Shown here: positions 41,362-51,599 of the stretch, piece after piece
Layout: the number at the start of each line of letters is the position of its first letter
Numbering within the stretch: the first letter of the stretch is position 1
Source of the DNA: SURF-32 sp964648365
GTDB taxonomy: Bacteria > Planctomycetota > Phycisphaerae > UBA1845
Length of the DNA: 51,599 nt
Assembly: GCA_964648365.1 (NCBI GenBank)
Contig: CAZYLK010000023.1
Location: 1 to 51,599, forward strand
Direction of reading: 5' to 3'
Position numbers and translations under genes: made by a program
Notes under the pieces: generated by a model
The model's input: only the letters and a program-made list of their open reading frames with translations
Databases searched by the model: none
What the model was told of the DNA's origin: nothing

Positions 41362-43725
41362 CTACGGCTTCCCGCCGTCGTCGCCCTTCTCCTCCACCGG
41401 CGCGGGCAGCGTTTCGTAGACTTCGCCGCCTACGGCCACGATGACGCGCTCGCCCAGGGCGAAGCAGGCGGCCAGCTCGGGGTGCTTGCGGATCAGCTCG
41501 AAGTATTCGGGCGAAAAAGCGGTGACCTGCCTGGTCGGCTTGCGATCGCCGACGCCGCCGTCGGTCCACTTGCCGTCGGCGAAGTAGAAGGTGCGGTCGC
41601 CGACGCGCTCGATGAACCGCGTCACTTCGCGTTCTTCCGGCCGCGCGCCGCCTTTGGCGCCACCGCGGCCTCCGCCGCCCGAAGCCGAACGCATCGGCGG
41701 CGGGGGCGTCGGCGCGTTGGCTTGCTTCATGTCGCCGGCCTCGCGCGAGCGCCGCACGGCCGCGGCGCCGCTGCTGTCCTGGCCGTAGCTGTCCCCGTCC
41801 TCGGCCACGTAGCCCAGTTCGCGCAGCGCCCGCGCGGCCGTCGCATCAAACTGCCCGCGCCCGCCCGCGCCGCGCCGGGCCACCTGATCCGGCTCTGTCA
41901 CCAGATACGCCGTATACGGAGTGATGATGCCGTAGCGCATGGCAAGCTGGACGATGGTGCTTTTGAGTTCCGGGTCTTCGCCGTGCAGGCGGATTTCGTC
42001 GAGGAGGTAGCCGACCTTGCGCGTCGCCCACAGCGCCGGCAGAAAGTCGTGTTCCTTCGCAGTCTCGGGGAAGCCAGCCTCGAAGATGAACTTCTCCTCC
42101 TTGCCGCGGCGGGCGCCGGTCAGCTCGATCGCCTTGTCGCCCTGGCCGTGGTATCGCCCGGTCAGGACGATCTCCATGCCGCTGAACAGGTCGCCGAGCC
42201 TGGGCGGATAGAGGTCGTAGACGCGCAGGTCGCTGAACTTCAGTTCCAGGTCACCCAGCACCGGGTCGGCGATCTTGCGGTAGAAGCTCGAAAGCACCAG
42301 TTCCAGATCCTGGCCGTCTTCGACGTACTCGCGAGTGCCGCCGTTCTTTTCGGCGATCAGGTCGAGCAGCTTGGCGTTGAGGTTTTCCCCGACGCCGAAG
42401 ACGAACACCCGCGTCTCGCGTGTGTTGGCCTTGCTGACGTTGGCGAGGATCTCCTCAGGGTCCGTGACGCTGACGGTCGGCTGGCCGTCGGTCAGAAACA
42501 CGATGTAGTAGGGGCGCTCGTCGGCAGCTTCACCTGAATCCTCAGACTTTGGCGCGTCTGAGAGCGCCGCCAGCAGGGCGTCGTTGATGTTGGTGCCGCC
42601 GATCGCCTTGAGGCCGTCGACGAATTCGACCGCCGCTTTGACGTTGTCGCCCGTGGCGTCCTTGAGCGCATCCGCAAACCGCACGGCCTCGTGCGAGAAC
42701 GGGATCACGTTGAACCGGTCGCTGTCGTTGAGGTTGCGCAGGCAGAACTTCAGCGCCTGTTTCGCCTGTTCGATCTTCCCGCCGCCCATGCTGCCCGACG
42801 TATCCAGCACGAACGCGATGTCCTTGGGCACCACGTCCTTCGCATCCACCGCGGCCGGGGGTGAGATGCGGGCCAGGAAATAGCCGTCCTCGCCGACGGG
42901 GCGATAGGTCAGCATCGTCAGGCCGAACTCCTTGTCGGCCAGCGAATAGAACAGCTCGAAATCGCGATCGGGCCGCATGTGGCCTTCTTCGAAGCTCGCG
43001 ATCGCCTGGTTGGGCGTCTTGCGCGTGACCCCGATCTTGTGCGACGGGCTGAACACGCTCTGGATGGGCACTTTGCTGTCGATCTTCGCCAGCACCGAGA
43101 CCTGTTCAACCGGATCGGCGATGTACTTGTCCACGTCGAGCGGATAGCGGTAGGAGACCAGCCCGGCGTCGGACTTGAGCATCTGCGAATAGGTCAGCCG
43201 CACCCGCACGTCGGAGTTGGCGCCTATCGGAAAGATGCGGGCCTGAAAGCTCTTGCGGCCGACGTATTCCAGGATGGACGGATCGCGCATGCGGGCGACG
43301 ATCTCTTCGTACGTGCGGCGGGCCTCTTCGACGCTCAGCAGCTTGCCTTCGACTTCCTGGCCGTTGATCTCCATCGTGTAGCGCGAGACGGAGACGTCGT
43401 CGTCGAGCGGATAGATGAACGTGCCCTCGACGGTGCGGTCGAACCGATTGTGAAACGTCTGGTCGATGGTGGTGGTGGCCGCGCCGTCGGTAATGGCGAC
43501 GTTGACGTCGATCTTCCTGATTCCGAGCGCCGCGTCGCGCATCGGCCACGGGCGTCGCGGCGGAACCGGCGGCATGGGGGGGGGACGGTCGATGATGATT
43601 GTCTGACCGGCCGCCGGAGGCGCAGGGGCGCTCATGACGGCCGCGGCCGCCAGCGCGGCGAGAAACAGGACGGCGGAACAGCGGGCCTGGCGTCGTGCGT
43701 GGAACAGGCGTGCGGAGTCGATCAT
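41362..43725 (-). CDS. Exported VIT and von Willebrand factor A domain protein
   Basis: A 787-residue protein with a signal peptide (AVLFLAALAAAAVMSAPAPP). A VIT domain at about 60-190 contains QTFHNRFDRTVEGTFIYPL and LSVEEARRTYEEIVARMRDP. A VWA domain at about 300-480 has an intact MIDAS, DTSGS at 308-312, and FLTDGQPTV. The C-terminal third carries a Pro/Gly-rich low-complexity linker and a last segment with RQVTAFSPEYFEL and VGGEVYETLP. The arrangement matches inter-alpha-trypsin-inhibitor-like bacterial proteins thought to act in surface adhesion; ligand unknown. GGGAGA lies before the ATG at 43725. Confidence 0.9.
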   Translation of the reverse strand: MIDSARLFHARRQARCSAVLFLAALAAAAVMSAPAPPAAGQTIIIDRPPPMPPVPPRRPWPMRDAALGIRKIDVNVAITDGAATTTIDQTFHNRFDRTVEGTFIYPLDDDVSVSRYTMEINGQEVEGKLLSVEEARRTYEEIVARMRDPSILEYVGRKSFQARIFPIGANSDVRVRLTYSQMLKSDAGLVSYRYPLDVDKYIADPVEQVSVLAKIDSKVPIQSVFSPSHKIGVTRKTPNQAIASFEEGHMRPDRDFELFYSLADKEFGLTMLTYRPVGEDGYFLARISPPAAVDAKDVVPKDIAFVLDTSGSMGGGKIEQAKQALKFCLRNLNDSDRFNVIPFSHEAVRFADALKDATGDNVKAAVEFVDGLKAIGGTNINDALLAALSDAPKSEDSGEAADERPYYIVFLTDGQPTVSVTDPEEILANVSKANTRETRVFVFGVGENLNAKLLDLIAEKNGGTREYVEDGQDLELVLSSFYRKIADPVLGDLELKFSDLRVYDLYPPRLGDLFSGMEIVLTGRYHGQGDKAIELTGARRGKEEKFIFEAGFPETAKEHDFLPALWATRKVGYLLDEIRLHGEDPELKSTIVQLAMRYGIITPYTAYLVTEPDQVARRGAGGRGQFDATAARALRELGYVAEDGDSYGQDSSGAAAVRRSREAGDMKQANAPTPPPPMRSASGGGGRGGAKGGARPEEREVTRFIERVGDRTFYFADGKWTDGGVGDRKPTRQVTAFSPEYFELIRKHPELAACFALGERVIVAVGGEVYETLPAPVEEKGDDGGKP

Positions 43726-43975
43726 GTCATCTCTCCCGGGGCTGAATGTCGCAGGCCGAAAGCTCGGCGGCGCCGGCGCCGAGCCGGGCGTCGCCGGCCG
43801 GCGAAGCAGGGCACATCGCGGCGCCCGAATAACGGCGCTCCCGTCGATTGGACGCCGCGACGGTCGCGCGGTTCCGCGGCCGTCCGTAACAGGCACAACG
43901 CCGCCCCGATGAGACTATTACCGGCAGGACGCCGCGGATGTTGCAGCGCGTGGCGCTTCCGGCGGATACCTCCGA

Positions 43976-44124
43976 GCGAGCCGCGTGGCTTCAGCCCGCG
44001 CGGAGCCGCTCACGCAGACGCCGTTTCCCTGCGGGGCGGGCGGTTCCGCGGGATGCGGCCCCGTGAAGCGTGTTCGGGTAATTCCGCTGATCGATAATCC
44101 GCGCGGGCTGAAGCCCGCGGCTCG
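43976..44124. repeat. Facing pair of CGGGCTGAAGCC repeats
   Basis: GCGTGGCTTCAGCCCGCGCGG at about 43983-44003 is one orientation, and GCGCGGGCTGAAGCCCGCGG at 44101-44120 the other, about 100 bp apart. It is the same family as 12096-12416 and 50092-50118. The gap 43726-44219 holds nothing else. Confidence 0.75.
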
Positions 44125-44219
44125 CCGGAGGACGCCCGCCCCGTGAATCTGACCCTGTGTCTGACACCCCGTTGAACCGCCCTCCATCGCCTTGACCGTG
44201 TCCGTCCGGCATCGGACGC

Positions 44220-44225
44220 TATAAT
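44220..44225 (+). promoter_or_regulatory. -10 box of the homogentisate dioxygenase gene
   Basis: A perfect TATAAT sits in GACGCTATAATG. TTGACC at 44192-44197 is 22 bp upstream, longer than ideal for a -35. The leader would be about 100 nt. Confidence 0.5.
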
Positions 44226-44330
44226 GCTGTTTCGGGCCGTCCGGAGCGGGCGGCCGCGCCGGAGAGAGTCACCGCCGGTCGTCGTGCCTGACGCGGCCGC
44301 AGGGCGGTTGCGCTACGCGGAGGAAGTCCC

Positions 44331-45515
44331 ATGCTGCATCGTCACACCCTTGGAAAGATCCCCCCCAAGCCGCACACGGCCATGTACGACGAGAACGGCA
44401 AGCTGCTGATGGAGCAGTGCCTGACCCGCGAGGGGTTCCACGGGCCTTTCTCGATTCTCTACTTCCGCACGCCGCCGACGGACGAGTTCGCGGCCGAGCC
44501 GCTGGCGCTGGAAGGTTTCTGCCCGGTGGCGATGGTTCCGGAGCAGATGGTTTGCCGCCGGCACATCCGCTCGCAGGATCTGAAGGTCAGCGGAGACTTC
44601 CTGACCGCCCGCCGCACGCTGCTCGTCAGCGCGGACGTTCACATCGGACTGTGCAAGCCGGACAAGCCGGCCGCGCGGTTTTTCAGCAACGGCGACGGCG
44701 ATGAACTCTATTTCGTCAACGAGGGCGAAGGGCGGCTCGAAAGCGTCTACGGCGTGCTGCCGTTCCGCAAGCATGACTATCTGCTGATCCCGAAATCAAC
44801 GCCATACCGCATTCATTTCAACGGCAACACCGGCACGATGCTGGTCTTCGAGGGCCGCTCCCATCTGGGCATCCCCGGCGACTACCGCAACGCCTGGGGC
44901 CAGCTCACCGACTATGCACCCTACACGCATCGCGACTTCCGCATGCCGATGGAACTGCTCTCGCTCAACGCCGCTGAGTATGGCAAGCCGCCGTACGAAA
45001 TGGTCGTGAAGATGTCGGACGAGTTGACCGTGCATAAGTATCAGCACTTTCCGCTCGACGTGGTGGGCTGGGACGGAGCGGTCTATCCGGTCGCGTTCAA
45101 CATCCACGACTTCCAGCCGCACACGGGCCTGGTTCACCTGCCGCCGACGATTCACACCACGTTTTCCGGCAAGCGGTTCGTCGTGTGCTCTTTCGTGCCG
45201 CGCATGGTGGACTATCACGAGAAGGGCATCCCGTGCCCGTATGGACACGCCAGCGTGGACATGGACGAGATCATGTACTACGTCGACGGCAACTTCACCT
45301 CGCGCAAGGGCATCGAGCCGGAGTCGATCAGCCTGCACCCGCAGGGCGTACCCCACGGCCCGCACCCGGGCACATACGCGGCGTCGATCGGGACCAAGCG
45401 TACGGAGGAACTGGCGGTGATGTGCGATGCTTATGCACCGTTCCGCATGACGACGGTCGCCGCGGGGATCGAAGATCGGGACTACCACACAAGCTGGGTG
45501 CGCCGCGAGGGGTAG
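44331..45515 (+). CDS. hmgA: Homogentisate 1,2-dioxygenase family protein
   Basis: A 394-residue cupin-fold iron dioxygenase. Homogentisate dioxygenases open the aromatic ring of homogentisate to maleylacetoacetate in tyrosine and phenylalanine breakdown. Family stretches are ELYFVNEGEGRLES, LPFRKHDYLLIPKSTPYRI, FNIHDFQPHTGLVHLPPTIH, FVVCSFVPRMVDYHEKGIPC, the iron-binding region YGHASVDMDEIMYYVDGNF and the late His-rich SLHPQGVPHGPHPG. It is shorter than the human or Pseudomonas enzymes. No other gene of the pathway (fumarylacetoacetase, maleylacetoacetate isomerase, HPPD) is beside it. Confidence 0.88.
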   Translation: MLHRHTLGKIPPKPHTAMYDENGKLLMEQCLTREGFHGPFSILYFRTPPTDEFAAEPLALEGFCPVAMVPEQMVCRRHIRSQDLKVSGDFLTARRTLLVSADVHIGLCKPDKPAARFFSNGDGDELYFVNEGEGRLESVYGVLPFRKHDYLLIPKSTPYRIHFNGNTGTMLVFEGRSHLGIPGDYRNAWGQLTDYAPYTHRDFRMPMELLSLNAAEYGKPPYEMVVKMSDELTVHKYQHFPLDVVGWDGAVYPVAFNIHDFQPHTGLVHLPPTIHTTFSGKRFVVCSFVPRMVDYHEKGIPCPYGHASVDMDEIMYYVDGNFTSRKGIEPESISLHPQGVPHGPHPGTYAASIGTKRTEELAVMCDAYAPFRMTTVAAGIEDRDYHTSWVRREG

Positions 45516-45536
45516 TGGGTCGAACTGAGCCGAACG

Positions 45537-45668
45537 AGGGAGCAAGGGATACGGGAGTAAGGGAGTAAGGGAGTAAGGGAGTAAGGGAGTGAGGGGAAGA
45601 GGGAAGAACTGTCGTCTGTCTTTGTTCCCTTACTCCCCTCGCTCCCTGACTCCCTCACTCCCTTTCCC
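45537..45668. repeat. GGGAGTAA tandem units with facing complementary arm
   Basis: Four or more GGGAGTAA units at about 45551-45595 are followed, after about 30 bp, by a CCTTACTCCC / CTCCCTGACTCCCTCACTCC arm at about 45625-45665. It would form a long hairpin exactly in the convergent gap between the dioxygenase and DUF62 genes and could end both transcripts. Confidence 0.8.
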
Positions 45669-45670
45669 CG

Positions 45671-46471
45671 TCAGTCCCCGTCCGGCATCGCCACGCGCAC
45701 GGGCGCGGTGGGCGGGAAGCGCTCGGCGGCGCTGCCCTGGTTGACCGCGATCTCGAGAAAGCCGCTGCTGCCGATTAGTGCCACGGGCGCCCCCGGGGGC
45801 GATTCGTAGTACGCGTGGCGAATCGGCCCGACGTCCTGCCCATCAACGAAAACGCGCAGATGATCACGCACGCGCTGCAGCGGGCCGAGGTCTTCCAGGC
45901 GGATGTTGGTCACAAGGTTGCCGAAGCGATCCACGTAGATGACCCGGCCGTGGACGCCGTCGTCGCGGAACTCGCCGTGGAACTCGATGGGCAGCAGTTC
46001 GAGCCGCTCGCAGGCGCGGCCGACGCGAGCGGGTTTGAGGCCGTTGGCCAGGTGCGCGGCCACGGGCGCCATGATGTCGCGGCCGTGGAAGGTGCTCGAC
46101 GGCATCGGCAAAAACAGCGAGCGGTTTTCCACCACATACGCTTCCTCGATGGGGAAATGGCGATGGACCATCGTCGCCAGACCGTTGTCCGGGGCGATCA
46201 GGAACCGCCCGGCGTAGCGGGCGAGGATGATGGCGCGGTTCGACCCGACCCCCGGGTCCACCACGGCCACGTGAACCGTCCCCTCCGGGTAATACGCCCA
46301 GACGCCGTGGAGCACGAAGGCGCCGAAGAGGATCTGCTGAGGCGGCACGTCGTGTGACACGTCGATCACGCGCGCTTTCGGCGCAATCGACGCGATGACG
46401 CCCTTCATCGCGCCGACGTAGGGGTCGCGGGTACCGAAGTCGGTCGTGAGCGTGATCGGTCCGAGCGCCAA
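45671..46471 (-). CDS. S-adenosyl-L-methionine hydrolase (DUF62 / SAM hydroxide adenosyltransferase)
   Basis: A 266-residue DUF62 protein. The family hydrolyses S-adenosylmethionine to adenosine and methionine using activated water; close relatives are fluorinases and chlorinases. Motifs are ITLTTDFGTRDPYVGAMKG, VIDVSHDVPP, HVAVVDPGVGS, LIAPDNGLAT, FHGRDIMAPVAAHLA and VIYVDRFGNLVTNI. No halogenase-specific loop was recognised. The start is taken at TTG 46471, which has GGAGG exactly eight bases upstream; TTG 46486 would lengthen the protein by five residues but overlaps that site. The use of TTG is unusual among its neighbours. Confidence 0.92.
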   Translation of the reverse strand: MALGPITLTTDFGTRDPYVGAMKGVIASIAPKARVIDVSHDVPPQQILFGAFVLHGVWAYYPEGTVHVAVVDPGVGSNRAIILARYAGRFLIAPDNGLATMVHRHFPIEEAYVVENRSLFLPMPSSTFHGRDIMAPVAAHLANGLKPARVGRACERLELLPIEFHGEFRDDGVHGRVIYVDRFGNLVTNIRLEDLGPLQRVRDHLRVFVDGQDVGPIRHAYYESPPGAPVALIGSSGFLEIAVNQGSAAERFPPTAPVRVAMPDGD

Positions 46472-46718
46472 TTCGCGGGCCTCCAACCCCTGCCGAACAG
46501 CTCCACACGTCGTCGGCCCTCATGCGCGGGCTGACGGACCGCGGCGAGCGGAGCGGTCGCGTGACCGGCCCAGCAGAGAGCGCCCGTCGGATCCTGTCAA
46601 CCGCACGGCCGCTCGTTTCATTCGTGCGCCGAAGAGGTTACGATGACAAGCGTCCGGCGGGGCGTTCGACGCGTCTGCGTCGGGCGAGCCGCACCGCGCA
46701 GATCGACGATCATCGACC

Positions 46719-47699
46719 ATGACCACGGCCGCACTGACAGTTGTTCCCAGCCTGCCGGTGAGCGACAGCGCGGACGCGGTCGAGCCTGCCTGCCCGTCAT
46801 GCGGCTACCTGCTCCTGGGACTGGCGATCGAGCGATGTCCGGAGTGCGGGCGTACCTTCCGCTGGGAGGAGGTCGTCGAGATATCGCGGGCGCGCCGCGA
46901 TCGCGTCTTCGAGCACGCCTGCTTCCACTGGCCGGTGTCGTCGTTCGTGCGGACGCTGCTGGCGAGTGTTCGCCCGTCGACGTTCTGGCGGCGTGTCGGC
47001 GACGGCCGCGCGACGAAATCATGGGCGCTGTGGCTTTACCTCGCGTTCGTCGCCGGACTGGCATGGTTGGTCACGGTCGGGGGGTTCGCCGTCACCGGGA
47101 TCGCCCTGCACTGGATGGAGCGCGCCGGTCGGAGCGACCGGTTCTGGCCGGCCGGGCTTCTGGCCGTCGAGCGGGCGCTGACGGAGATGGACACCAACCT
47201 GGCGGCCGGGATGCTGATCCTGCCCTGGGTTCTGCTCATCGCGGCGTCGGCGGCGCTGGGGCCGCGGCTGCTGTGGCAGTCGGTCGAATCCGCGGGGGGC
47301 GAGCGGGCGGCCGTGCTTCGGGTGGCGGCGTATTCGGCATGGCCGATGCTGGCCTGGACGGCCGCGTTTCAGGCGCTGTTTATTGTCGGCAACGTGGCGC
47401 GGATCCAGGCGTCGCAGCATTCGGAGTGGATGGGGCTGGCCACGGCGTGTTACGCACTGCGGCGGCTGGTCACGGCCGCGGCGCCGATCGTGTGGATTCT
47501 GGTGTTTCAGGCCGGGCTGCGCGCTCACCTGCGTATTCCGGTGGCGTGGACGGCGCCGCTTGCGATGCTGTTGATCGCATCGCTGGCAGGGTGGATCGTG
47601 TGGGTGTGGGAAGAAATCCAGGACATCGGCGGGTTCGGCCCGGGCTATCAGATGTTCAAACGGCTGCCGGCTTTGCTGTGGCCGGCGATTCCGATGTAA
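46719..47699 (+). CDS. Membrane protein with N-terminal zinc ribbon
   Basis: A 326-residue protein. An N-terminal zinc ribbon with Cys25, Cys28, Cys40 and Cys43 (CPSCGYLLLGL, CPECGRTFRW) is followed by about five membrane helices (LYLAFVAGLAWLVTVGGFAV, LILPWVLLIAASAALG, AWTAAFQALFIVGNVA and others). The CGYxLxGL-CPECG pattern is widespread in Planctomycetota membrane proteins, some Yip1-like. Function unknown. The intergenic DNA upstream (46487-46718) shows no clear promoter. Confidence 0.8.
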   Translation: MTTAALTVVPSLPVSDSADAVEPACPSCGYLLLGLAIERCPECGRTFRWEEVVEISRARRDRVFEHACFHWPVSSFVRTLLASVRPSTFWRRVGDGRATKSWALWLYLAFVAGLAWLVTVGGFAVTGIALHWMERAGRSDRFWPAGLLAVERALTEMDTNLAAGMLILPWVLLIAASAALGPRLLWQSVESAGGERAAVLRVAAYSAWPMLAWTAAFQALFIVGNVARIQASQHSEWMGLATACYALRRLVTAAAPIVWILVFQAGLRAHLRIPVAWTAPLAMLLIASLAGWIVWVWEEIQDIGGFGPGYQMFKRLPALLWPAIPM

Positions 47700-47780
47700 C
47701 GACGCCGCGGCGCGAGAGCGCCCGTCAGCGCGATAAAGAGTCACACTTTGAGGGGAGCAGTTGCTCCCGGGAGAAAACGG

Positions 47781-49973
<2,193 letters not shown>

Positions 49974-49997
49974 CGGCCAAGTCACTCACAGACTTCT

Positions 49998-50032
49998 GCG
50001 CCCGGCAGGGATCGAGAAGCCCTGCCGGGCGC
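49998..50032 (+). terminator. Hairpin terminator after the prolyl oligopeptidase gene
   Basis: A perfect 13-bp stem, GCGCCCGGCAGGG and its complement, encloses a 9-base loop. It begins 24 nt after the stop codon. The following sequence (GTTCGTTCTGG) is only moderately T-rich. Confidence 0.7.
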
Positions 50033-50091
50033 GTTCGTTCTGGTGGCCCGATTGCGGAGCGCGATTCGCAGCCGCAGCGAAGTGAGCACGT

Positions 50092-50118
50092 CCGCGCGGG
50101 CTGAAGCCACGCGGTTCG
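50092..50118. repeat. Single CGGGCTGAAGCCACGCGG repeat
   Basis: CCGCGCGGGCTGAAGCCACG with CGGTTCG after it is the same asymmetric form as at 12391-12416 and, inverted, 43976-44003. It lies between the oligopeptidase and AlbA_2 genes. Confidence 0.7.
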
Positions 50119-50146
50119 GGGCCGGCGCCTGATCGCACAAGGTGAA

Positions 50147-51391
50147 TCAGGTTCCTGTGGCGGCCGCGGCGTGAAGGACCACGCGGAACGACTCGCCGTC
50201 CTCGACAAGGTCCGGCGCGGTGCGGTTATGCTCCCACATGCCTTTGACGATCTTCCGCGGCACGCCCATGCCGAGGTGTTCGAGATAACCGTAATCCGCC
50301 ATCACGTCCTTGATGAGCTGATTCCTGGCCGCTCGGCATCCCGCCAACATGCGAGCGGGTGTGATGCCGTTGGGCAGTCGCCCCGGAGACGTGACCTCCA
50401 GCCGGTCCGCGAAGATCAAAAGTTCGACGTCGGTGGCTGAGAGCAGGTAGTCGCGGTGGACCAGGGCGTTGACGACCGTCTCGCGAATGACGTCGTCAGG
50501 GTAGGTGCGTTTTTCGACGCGGCGTGCGCCGTCCTGAAGGGTCGCAACCACGGATGTGTTCCGCCGCACGAACTGAACCGCCTGTTCGACCAGGCCGTTC
50601 TCGACCAGTTGCGCCCCGCCGGACCCTGACGACAGCAGTGCGACCAGCGGCCCGCGCAGCGTCGCCCGCTCTCTTGCGGCGTAGTCCTTCTCGGCGCCTG
50701 GGAACGCCACGGCCGTGACCCCGGACTGCGGAAGGAACCGGCCTGGATCCGTCCCGAAGAGCAACATGCCGGCCACCGTCGGGCCGACGCGGCCGGACGC
50801 CGTCTCTGACATGATCTCCGTGTTCAGCAGAAGCGTTGACCACGCGGCGTCATCGGCTGCATTCGGCACGTCGTGGCCGCGGACGCGCGTGAAGTAGTCG
50901 ACCAGGCGGCGCCGATCGAGATCAGCCAGCGTCGCCCCCGAGATCGGGCGCAGTTCGCCTCGGACCGTTCCGCGCTGCTGAAACAGTCGTTCCAGTTCTT
51001 CCTGGCTCGCTTCACGGCAGGTCGTTCCCACGCGGATGTAGTACGTCCGATGATGGTCGTGCCAGACGTGATGGACGCTCCAACCGGCCTCGACTTGAAC
51101 GACGGCAACATGCTTGCCTGGTTCGACGTCTTTGAGGATTTCGAAGTAGGGGATCAGCTCCGGGCGGATTTTGTCCCGGCACGTCTGCATGACCCATTCC
51201 TCGACGTTGGAGCGGGTCGTTCCGGAGATCGCGCCGCCGTCCTCGACGCCGAGCAGCACCCGCCCGCCCGCGAAGTTCGCGAAGGCAACGAGTTCCCTCG
51301 CCAGCGCGCGGTTCTCAATCGTATCTCGCTTGAACTCCACGCCGGAGTTTTCACCGTTGCGGATCAGTTCGAGGAGTTCGGTTCGGGTCAT
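50147..51391 (-). CDS. AlbA_2-domain / HATPase_c_4 regulator-like protein
   Basis: A 414-residue protein. The N-terminal AlbA_2 (Schlafen-type) domain shows NSGVEFKRD (about 15-23), ARELVAFANFAGGRVLLGVE and YYIRVGTTCREASQEELERL. The C-terminal half matches HATPase_c_4 of this family: DDVIRETVVNALVHRDYL, VELLIFADRLEVTSPGRLPNG and YGYLEHLGMGVPRKI. Members are annotated as putative transcriptional regulators or ATP-binding proteins, and some AlbA_2/Schlafen proteins cleave RNA or serve in phage defence. No defence partner is visible in the window. The start is the ATG at 51391. Confidence 0.88.
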   Translation of the reverse strand: MTRTELLELIRNGENSGVEFKRDTIENRALARELVAFANFAGGRVLLGVEDGGAISGTTRSNVEEWVMQTCRDKIRPELIPYFEILKDVEPGKHVAVVQVEAGWSVHHVWHDHHRTYYIRVGTTCREASQEELERLFQQRGTVRGELRPISGATLADLDRRRLVDYFTRVRGHDVPNAADDAAWSTLLLNTEIMSETASGRVGPTVAGMLLFGTDPGRFLPQSGVTAVAFPGAEKDYAARERATLRGPLVALLSSGSGGAQLVENGLVEQAVQFVRRNTSVVATLQDGARRVEKRTYPDDVIRETVVNALVHRDYLLSATDVELLIFADRLEVTSPGRLPNGITPARMLAGCRAARNQLIKDVMADYGYLEHLGMGVPRKIVKGMWEHNRTAPDLVEDGESFRVVLHAAAATGT

Positions 51392-51558
51392 CCGCGCACG
51401 TCAGGAATTGCCACGCATCCTTGAGCCGCTACACCCTGTGACGGGGTCGACGGGTTCGACGAGGCGTCTGTTGCCATGAGTCTCGAATCGTAACGCCGCC
51501 CCGGACGACTGTCGAGCGTACGGAAGTTGCGTCAGCCCGCTCAACAGGGCAATCGCAT

Positions 51559-51599
51559 CTAAATTTCGCCGCAGATGACCTTGAGCAGGTAGTCTTGGT
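51559..51599 (-). CDS. C-terminal end of a gene running off the window
   Basis: The last 12 codons of a minus-strand frame read QDYLLKVICGEI and then TAG at 51561-51559. The sense-like composition and clean stop suggest the tail of a gene continuing beyond the window. Too little is present to name it. Confidence 0.35.
   Translation of the reverse strand, partial: QDYLLKVICGEI

Overview
The window reads as a GC-rich bacterial chromosome segment, most probably from Planctomycetota and perhaps the Phycisphaerae side of the phylum. This is judged only from protein style. The supporting genes are an H-X9-DG type prepilin-like protein, an ECF sigma factor coupled to a Ser/Thr kinase with TPRs, a dockerin-like calcium-loop protein, a CPxCG zinc-ribbon membrane protein, a VIT/VWA protein, DUF1579 and DUF4397 lipoproteins, and large intergenic palindromic repeats. 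No rRNA, tRNA, CRISPR array, transposase or prophage was seen. About 40 protein genes are supported.

Layout. 1-2529: two tandem secreted beta-propeller-like proteins with a Cys-rich tail, each behind the same promoter and hairpin leader. 2610-9415: a CarH/LitR-like MerR-B12 regulator (-) diverges from a run of envelope genes (DUF4397 lipoprotein, FAS1 protein, DUF378 protein, lipocalin, PQQ-type propeller, SDR/DUF2867 protein), a set resembling light- or oxidative-stress regulons. 9505-12022: secreted dockerin-like hydrolase, small membrane protein, DUF1579 lipoprotein. 12648-15621: ECF sigma factor overlapping a Ser/Thr kinase-TPR gene. 15708-16221: a ParE-type toxin-antitoxin pair lying between the kinase end and a second copy of the kinase's last codons. 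16387-20284: proS, a cysteine-synthase family gene, a LOG family gene. 20785-26455: a GT-C like membrane protein, copper ATPase plus chaperone, prepilin-like protein. 26970-33270: DUF362-like protein, UDP-sugar pyrophosphorylase, small basic protein, sulfotransferase, FHA-GAF-PP2C phosphatase. 33362-34276: third Cys-tail propeller. 35094-37532: conserved hypothetical, N6-adenine-type methyltransferase and RNA 3'-phosphate cyclase (rtcA), the last two overlapping. 37795-43725: mutL, a 110-residue protein that is essentially only the Cys-rich tail, a repeat field, a VIT/VWA protein. 44331-51599: homogentisate dioxygenase, SAM hydrolase (DUF62), zinc-ribbon membrane protein, prolyl oligopeptidase, AlbA_2 regulator, and the last codons of a gene running off the end.

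Most unusual signals: (1) an eight-cysteine C-terminal module shared by four secreted proteins spread over 40 kb, all four also sharing a 5' leader motif (a hairpin running into CCGGGCC, 19-23 nt before the ATG); (2) a CarH-like regulator that keeps the W-x9-EH light-sensing motif but has Tyr where the lower cobalamin-binding His should be, next to a 9-bp-arm palindrome in the divergent promoter region; (3) a methyltransferase-rtcA pair with an uncharacterised upstream gene, a candidate RNA-repair unit; (4) at least six families of intergenic palindromic repeats, including a 292-bp tandem duplication.
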